Of a stretch of 37,140 nt of DNA, positions 32,040 to 37,140 are shown in pieces. The notes beneath the pieces are model-generated. The model was not told the DNA's origin. It did no database searches and was given only the letters and a program-made list of their open reading frames with translations. How positions within the stretch are numbered: position 1 is the stretch's first letter; each line of letters begins with the position of its first letter. Position numbers and translations under genes: made by a program. The stretch spans positions 1 to 37,140 of the forward strand of contig NZ_FOXA01000027.1 of NCBI RefSeq assembly GCF_900115595.1, in the 5' to 3' direction. The DNA comes from Tranquillimonas alkanivorans. Lineage in GTDB: Bacteria; Pseudomonadota; Alphaproteobacteria; Rhodobacterales; Rhodobacteraceae.

Positions 32040-34399
32040 TCTCTCGTTTTCATGGCCGCGACGAGGTCGAGTTCCCTCACCCGGCGCCAGAGCAGGAGGG
32101 CGGACGCGGCAGCTCCGGCGAAGACGCCCGAGCTGGCGATGGAGTACGTCTGAAGGTCGAGCGCCAGCGGCATCCGCATGAGGTCGGCGTCGAGACCCGA
32201 CTTCATCAGCATGGCGATCCCGTATCCGGCGCCCCATCCCACGGGCTGCGACAGCAGGACCAGCAACGCCAGCTCGGCCACCAGGATTCCGAAAGTCTCG
32301 GCTCGGCCGAAGCCAAGGATCCGCAGACTCGCCAGGTCACGCTCGCGCTCCAGAAGCGCGACGCGGGCGACGTTGTAGACGACACCGAAGGCGATGACGG
32401 CTGCGAGGCCGGTATAGATCGACGACATCGCGCTGACAATGACCGCAACGGCCTCGCGAAAGCTGCCCAGAGAGGACGCCTGAAGGGAAATGCCGCTGAT
32501 CCCCGGCGTCTCCTTGACCTTTGCATACAATGCGTCGAGTTCGGCATCGTCGATCTGCACCTCGACCTCGTCCGCCAGTGGCCGCTCCCCCATCAGCCGT
32601 GCCAGGGCCTGGATGTCGATGACCGCGCGCATTCCGATGTAGTCCTCAAGCAACCCCATCACAGGCAGCGCCACCGTGCGCCGGCGGCCCTCCAGCAGAT
32701 CCACCTCTATCCGGTCGCCCGGCGCAACGCCCAGACGGTCGGCAAGCCACTTCGTCAATGCGAGGCCAGCTATGGGCGGTGCGACCGGACGCAGCTCGGT
32801 GTCGAGAGGGCGGTGCAGGCGGGCACTAACAGCGCGGCCGTAGAGCGTGACGCGCTTCTCTATAGAGCCTTTGCGCACCCGTACCGGAACGGCGCGCACC
32901 GCTTCGCCCGCCAGCACGCCCGGCAGTCGCTCCACCTCACGCACAACGGCCTCGGGCGCAGCGTGCGAAAGGCCCAAGGTAGCATCCTGTCGCTCAACCC
33001 TGAGGTATTTCACCTCGATCAGCCGTTCCAGAGAATCGCTCAGGTAAAGCGACGCAATCAGGATGGCGGTGCTGCCTGATATCGCCAGAAGCGTCATTGC
33101 CGCCCGCCACGGATGCACCAGTAGGGTGCGCAGCGTCATCGCGGCCGCGGGCGGAAGACGAACTCCAAACGGCCGACCCAGCGAGGCACCCGCCCGAAGC
33201 GTCGGCGGCACCGCTGGCTGCATCGCCACCGCCGGCGGCAGGCGCACCACCCGGTTCAGGGCCTGAACCGCCCCAAGCGCCCCGGCCACCACCGGCAACG
33301 CCGCCGCCACGGCATAGACATCCGGCGCGGGGGCGAAGACCAGATCGGGGAAACTGAAGAACTCAGCATAGATCCGGGCGACATACTGTCCAAGCAGCGC
33401 TCCCGCAGACCAGCCGAGGGCAATACCCGCGATGGCAAGAAGTGCGACAAACTTCAGATAGTGCATGGCGATGGTGAGGTCGCGATACCCCAGCGCCTTC
33501 ATCAGGCCGATTTGCCCTCGCTCCAGCAGGACCAACCGGCCCAGCGTCATGTTCACAAGAAACAGCGCTACGCCGAAGAAAATCGGCGGCAGTGTCCGGC
33601 TCATGGCGCGCAACATGTCGAGCCCGTGATCGAGGAACGCATGAGAATATTGGTCGCGACGACCATGTGCCGCCTCGCCACCATAGGATGCCAGAAGCGC
33701 GTCGAGCCGGCGGATCACGTCAGCTTCGGCCGCGTCGCGCCGGACGGTCAGCGCCACGGACGAAAACGCCCCCTCGAGATCGAAAATCGCCTCGAGCGCT
33801 GCCTCGCCCATCCAGACGATGCCGAAGCGGCGATCGTCGGGCATCAGGTCACCCGGGCCGGTGGCGTAAACGAACTCGGGCGACAGGGCGATACCGACGA
33901 TCCGCAGCCGGTACCTGCGGCCGTCGAGGATCGCGCCGAACTCGGAGCCCGGCGAATAGCCGTGGGCGTCGGCGAAGCCCTCGTTTACCACGACCTCGCG
34001 GGACGCATCCCGAACCGGCATCCGGCCCTCACGCAAGTAGGGGACATTTACGCGCGGCGGCCGCCCCTCAGGGAGCGATACGAACAGGCCGGTCGCAGGA
34101 GCGGCCACGCGATCGAGATCGAGGAGCCCCGGCTTGACGATCCGGGTCTCCATCGCCTGCACGCCGGGAATGCGCGCGATATCGTCCGCCACCCGGTCCG
34201 GCGCACGCTCCAACGTGGCGAAGACATCGGCGAAGCGCTGACGCTCGTAATACGCGATCCGCGTCTCTTCCAGCGAGCGGTAGGAGCCGACCGCCAGCAC
34301 CACCGTCGCGGCGCCGCCGGCCATCACCAGCGAGATAGCCAGCGCCTGCGTCCAGAGGCGCCAAAGGTCGCGCAGAAGTTTGCGGTCGAGCGTGTGCAT
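32036..34399 (-). CDS. FtsX-type ABC exporter permease (two FtsX units)
   Basis: 787 residues. N-terminal helix, large periplasmic domain (about 45-260), three helices near 270-390 with GQIGLMKALGYRDLTIAMHY, another N-terminal-like helix near 430-450, a second periplasmic domain and a C-terminal FtsX unit with RERDLASLRILGFGRAETFG. This is the duplicated permease layout of exporters that work with a MacB-like or LolD-like ATPase. ATG 34399 has only a weak ribosome site. An FNR-like box begins 34 bases upstream. Transported substrate unknown. Confidence 0.9.
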   Translation of the reverse strand: MHTLDRKLLRDLWRLWTQALAISLVMAGGAATVVLAVGSYRSLEETRIAYYERQRFADVFATLERAPDRVADDIARIPGVQAMETRIVKPGLLDLDRVAAPATGLFVSLPEGRPPRVNVPYLREGRMPVRDASREVVVNEGFADAHGYSPGSEFGAILDGRRYRLRIVGIALSPEFVYATGPGDLMPDDRRFGIVWMGEAALEAIFDLEGAFSSVALTVRRDAAEADVIRRLDALLASYGGEAAHGRRDQYSHAFLDHGLDMLRAMSRTLPPIFFGVALFLVNMTLGRLVLLERGQIGLMKALGYRDLTIAMHYLKFVALLAIAGIALGWSAGALLGQYVARIYAEFFSFPDLVFAPAPDVYAVAAALPVVAGALGAVQALNRVVRLPPAVAMQPAVPPTLRAGASLGRPFGVRLPPAAAMTLRTLLVHPWRAAMTLLAISGSTAILIASLYLSDSLERLIEVKYLRVERQDATLGLSHAAPEAVVREVERLPGVLAGEAVRAVPVRVRKGSIEKRVTLYGRAVSARLHRPLDTELRPVAPPIAGLALTKWLADRLGVAPGDRIEVDLLEGRRRTVALPVMGLLEDYIGMRAVIDIQALARLMGERPLADEVEVQIDDAELDALYAKVKETPGISGISLQASSLGSFREAVAVIVSAMSSIYTGLAAVIAFGVVYNVARVALLERERDLASLRILGFGRAETFGILVAELALLVLLSQPVGWGAGYGIAMLMKSGLDADLMRMPLALDLQTYSIASSGVFAGAAASALLLWRRVRELDLVAAMKTRE

Positions 34400-34408
34400 G
34401 CCGCCAAC

Positions 34409-34771
34409 TTACTGCGGAAGACCCGACCCACCGTGATCTGCGTCAAGGTCAGGCACACTTGTGCGCAGCTGGCCTTCACCCCGACCGAACTGGGCGGGCG
34501 AACGATGTCGATGGCGCTGATAAGCCTCCCCTCGTTGTATCGCGGCTGGAACGCAAACAGCGCCTGACGCAACACGTTGCTCTAAGGACGACGCGGGCGA
34601 AGTGCTGACGCCCGTGATAGTCCTCGCGCAAGGCCTATAAACCCGGATCGGGCCGAAGGCGGTAAGAAGGATGGCGACCCCGCAGGCAAGCCCCAGGTAG
34701 ATCGCGACCGACTGGTCGCGCATGAGCCACTGGTCCCGCAGAAGCTTCTTGTCCAGCGCGTGCAACTTCAC
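34409..34771 (-). pseudogene. Truncated FtsX-type permease (N-terminal 45 codons only recognisable)
   Basis: From GTG 34771, which overlaps the ATPase stop (GTGA), the frame reads [15 protein letters not shown] followed by a membrane helix IYLGLACGVAILLTAFGPI. The first 12 residues are nearly those of the intact permease (MHTLDRKLLRDLW), but after about 34637 the sequence is unlike a permease, though still open to 34409. The original second gene of the ATPase operon thus seems cut short, and the intact permease follows. Confidence 0.7.
34433..34446 (-). promoter_or_regulatory. FNR/Dnr-like box
   Basis: Minus strand reads TTGACGCAGATCAC, one base off the TTGAY-N4-ATCAA pattern, 34 bases before the intact permease start. 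Weaker than the boxes at 24342 and 35557. Confidence 0.4.
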
Positions 34772-35505
34772 CACGTGATCTCTTCGGCACGGACCCGTTC
34801 GGCGCTAACCTCGGTCTCGGCCACGCGCCCGTCGTGAAAGCGGACGATCCGGTGGGCCATGCGGCGGATGCCGGCATTGTGGGTGATGACGAGGGTCGTC
34901 GTGCCGAACCGCGCGTTGACGTCCTGCAGCGCGGCGAGTACCGCGGTCCCCGTGCGGCTGTCCAGCGCCCCGGTGGGTTCGTCGCAAAGCAGCACGCCCG
35001 GGCGCTTCGCGATCGCCCGCGCGATGGCAACGCGCTGCTGTTCGCCGCCCGACATCTGAGATGGAAAGTGGTCGAGCCTCTTCTCGAGGCCGACGAGGGT
35101 GAGCGCCTCCTCGGCCGTCATCGGGTCGGGCGCGACGTCGGTGACAAGATCGACGTTCTCGCGTGCGGTGAGGCTGGGCACGAGGTTGTAGAACTGGAAC
35201 ACGAACCCGACATGGTTGCGCCGGTAGCGGGTCAGCTGGCGTTCGCTCATCGCCGTAAGCTCGGCGTCGCGGAACCAGGCGCGCCCCGCGCTCGCCCGGT
35301 CGAGGCCGCCGAGGATGTTGAGAAGGGTCGACTTGCCACTCCCCGACGGCCCGAGCAGTACGACGAACTCGCCCTCCGGCAGTTCCAGGTCCACCCCGTC
35401 GAGCGCCCGCACGGCCGTCGGGCCGCTGCCGTAGGTCTTGCCGACACCGGCGGTTCGGAAGACCGGCCGGACCGTGCACGGGTCGGGGACTATGGATTGC
35501 TGCAT
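34768..35505 (-). CDS. ABC transporter ATPase (MacB/LolD-type)
   Basis: 245 residues. Walker [10 protein letters not shown] (53-61), Q-loop in [18 protein letters not shown], signature [13 protein letters not shown] (152-164), Walker [13 protein letters not shown] (171-182), and H-loop TLVITHN (His209). All catalytic residues are intact; sequence style is that of exporters working with FtsX-type permeases. Start ATG 35505 has GGGAG before it; the open frame upstream lacks a ribosome site and crosses the FNR box. Heads the operon with the truncated permease, permease and adaptor. Confidence 0.93.
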   Translation of the reverse strand: MQQSIVPDPCTVRPVFRTAGVGKTYGSGPTAVRALDGVDLELPEGEFVVLLGPSGSGKSTLLNILGGLDRASAGRAWFRDAELTAMSERQLTRYRRNHVGFVFQFYNLVPSLTARENVDLVTDVAPDPMTAEEALTLVGLEKRLDHFPSQMSGGEQQRVAIARAIAKRPGVLLCDEPTGALDSRTGTAVLAALQDVNARFGTTTLVITHNAGIRRMAHRIVRFHDGRVAETEVSAERVRAEEITW

Positions 35506-35556
35506 GGTGCTCTCCCGCTTCGTCCGGCATCTTTGCCGAGAAGCAAGCAATGCACG

Positions 35557-35570
35557 TTGATCGGGATCAA
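35557..35570 (-). promoter_or_regulatory. FNR/Dnr box
   Basis: TTGATCGGGATCAA is a perfect match to the FNR consensus TTGAT-N4-ATCAA, 52 bases before the ATPase start. Suggests activation of the exporter when oxygen is low, or by NO if a Dnr-type regulator is used. Confidence 0.7.
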
Positions 35571-36607
35571 TGTGGAGCGGAGCGTCGGCGTACGTGTGCT
35601 TATGAGGGTGGCAGAAGGTCTCCGTCGTTCGGACTGTCAGGCAAAGTGTTGCAACGCCCGAGGGTCTGGCCGCTTTCGCACCCGGCCGAGATCTTCGGAG
35701 CGCCGCCGCGCGGGGCCGCGATACCAGGAGCCGGTTACCGTGGGAGTGGCTCTGAAGGCCGGCTTTTATTATGAGCAGGCGTACGGGGCGGCCAGTGAGC
35801 GCATGCATTCCGAGATGGACATCGCGTACTCGGAGTTCCTGCAGGATTGACTCCAATCACGACAGCAATAGCCTCAGGTGACGCCGGCCACCTTGTATCG
35901 ATCGGAGGCCGGAGTAACCGCTACAGCGGTTGTAGCTTAATGCGGGAAATCAGCCGGAGCGCGGGGCGGCGCCGGACCACGACGGCACCTCATGCGGCTG
36001 CTGCCTACCGCAGGAAGGTCTGCACTTCCGACCTCGACCCGATGGACGATGCTGCACGGCCACATGCTTCGGGCTACCGAGGCCTCGACAATGTCGGCTT
36101 CCGCATATCGGCAGAACGCATGTTGCATCCGCGGCGAAAGCCCGAAGTCCGGCCTTCTCAACAGAGGCCTTCGTGGTCGCGGAAAAAATCGAGCACGTGC
36201 GGCGAACGGCAGGAAGGACCCGCACTCCGGTCATCGGGCTCGTGAAAATGCTGCGCACTGCACGAATGGCCGTTTCGGTGAAGCCGCGCCGCGGCGCCGA
36301 TCCCCGCCTCGAGTGTCGGCTGTGGGCCGGGGGCGTCATGTTGCTCGTCAGCGTGGTCACGCGACCCGCGGCAGTGCCGCATGACCGCTTCGAGCCCAAA
36401 CTGACCACGTTGGCCGTAGGAGGCTTCGCAGTCGCAGCATGGGGCACCTGCCGCAACCGGCCCACTCCTGCCGCTCGCTGATGTACTGGGTGCTGCGCCG
36501 CAGCTTCACCAGACCGGACATTGCTACATTGCGCAGCAATTTTCGGAGGCTGCGCGGCATCAACTCGGTCGTTCCGGCCGTTCGCGTCAGGTGATCGGTG
36601 TCTTACA
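35571..36607. other. Long gene-poor stretch
   Basis: About 1 kb with no gene I can support. A short plus-strand frame ends [17 protein letters not shown] then [14 protein letters not shown] at 35850, possibly the tail of a lost gene. TTGACTCCAATCAC (35847-35860) is a weak FNR-like box. Between about 36060 and 36580 the sequence has the look of a decayed interspersed repeat, with low coding quality on both strands. Confidence 0.4.
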
Positions 36608-37140
36608 TTAGCCGAAAACAAGCATCCGAACCGGCATCCAGACGCCCATGACCAGCATCATCACGTTCTCGGTCAAGGAAACGACCCCGAGCGGCACGTT
36701 GCTGGAGCCGCCGACGCAGGCGCATTTCAGTTCCCGCTTGTCGATGTAGACGGCCTTGAAGACCGAGATCGCGCCGACCGCGCCTATGAAGATGGCCACC
36801 GGCGAGGCGATCCAGATCAGTGCGCCGGCAATCATCAGGATGCCCGCCAGAGCCTCGCCGAACGGGTAAAGATAGCCGTAGCGCACCCAATGCCGCGCCA
36901 GAAGGTCGTAGTTCAGGAACATGGTCGAGAAGCTTTCGACATCCTGGAGCTTCTGGATGGCGAGGACGCACATGCTGATGGCGATGAACCACTCGAAGGC
37001 CCGGACGCTGATCACGCTGCCGAAGGTGTACCAACTGACGGCGAGCGCCATCAGGAACGCGGTCGAGAAGATGGCGATGACGGGCCGGTAGCTGGTTTCG
37101 CCCTCGCTCTTCACTTCGTGACCGAAGTGCTCTCGAAGAT
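36608..37140 (-). CDS. MauE-like redox membrane protein, probably C-terminal part of a glutaredoxin fusion; cut by window end
   Basis: The frame stays open to the right edge. From GTG 37114 there are 168 residues; upstream codons read LREHFGHE, which resembles the end of a glutaredoxin domain as found in Grx-MauE fusions, so the real start is probably outside. Four membrane helices follow (AIFSTAFLMALAVSW, FEWFIAISMCVLAIQKL, ALAGILMIAGALIWIAS, IGAVGAISVFKAV) and the typical KRELKCACVGGSSNVPLGVV with a CxC and SLTENVMM. The family takes part in periplasmic thiol redox, as MauE does for methylamine dehydrogenase. Confidence 0.8.
   Translation of the reverse strand, partial: LREHFGHEVKSEGETSYRPVIAIFSTAFLMALAVSWYTFGSVISVRAFEWFIAISMCVLAIQKLQDVESFSTMFLNYDLLARHWVRYGYLYPFGEALAGILMIAGALIWIASPVAIFIGAVGAISVFKAVYIDKRELKCACVGGSSNVPLGVVSLTENVMMLVMGVWMPVRMLVFG

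Noticed and set aside
34534-35900. Further TTGTATCG matches at about 34534 and 35893
   Set aside because: They hold one half-site only; the 10-bp partner half-site is missing, so they were not counted with sites A to D.

Overview
The window is GC-rich, tightly packed bacterial DNA with long operons and 4-base start/stop overlaps. Gene content (Lgt, system I cytochrome c maturation, class I Rieske protein, cytochrome c', FNR-type boxes, a MauE-type protein) fits an alphaproteobacterium, most likely a Rhodobacterales/Rhodobacteraceae member. That placement is inference from gene content; no rRNA is present. Most of the window looks like an accessory copper/envelope redox region and not core chromosome: it holds second-copy-type genes (lone petA, lone lgt, partial ccm set), gene remnants, and many periplasmic metal-binding proteins.

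Layout. 1-4950: 3' part of an alpha-glucan phosphorylase, a c-type cytochrome whose signal peptide region is broken, an LctP-type permease, an unknown membrane protein, and a 44-codon remnant of a second phosphorylase tail. 5040-6682: lone Rieske protein and Lgt. 6843-10543: a plus-strand operon for an L,D-transpeptidase-like protein, a His-rich secreted protein, a cytochrome c' with a Met/Gly insert, a diheme and a monoheme cytochrome c, and a DUF411 protein. 10651-11310: a divergent Met-rich EF-hand protein. 11481-17888: response regulator, sensor kinase, then ccmF-ccmG-ccmH-ccmI with almost every junction overlapping. 18210-22519: a copper cassette (His-rich protein, small lipoprotein, TolC-like lipoprotein, multicopper oxidase, cupredoxin, CusF-like protein). 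22727-24290 (minus): YncE-like propeller and a small Cys/His protein. 25260-28001 (minus): DUF2933-type protein, small lipoprotein, ScsB/DsbD-like thiol reductase. 28245-29461 (plus): cytochrome c and a DsbA-like protein. 29558-30828: SPW-repeat and DUF2238-type membrane proteins. 30831-35505 (minus): ABC exporter (ATPase, truncated permease, intact FtsX permease, HlyD-type adaptor). 36608 to the right edge (minus): MauE-like membrane protein, probably the C-terminal part of a glutaredoxin-MauE fusion.

How it may work together. Three intergenic regions carry a tandem half-site, GATAC repeated at 10-bp spacing and followed by AAA: in front of the 6843-10543 operon, between the EF-hand gene and the two-component operon, and between the divergent DsbD-like and cytochrome/DsbA units. 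This suggests (inference) one OmpR-type regulator controlling cytochromes c, the heme-ligation half of the Ccm machinery, and the thiol relay that CcmG/CcmH need: an inducible cytochrome/cuproprotein assembly line. Separately, FNR/Dnr-type palindromes lie exactly 52 nt before two minus-strand start codons (24290 and 35505), pointing to oxygen- or NO-responsive control of the flanking units.
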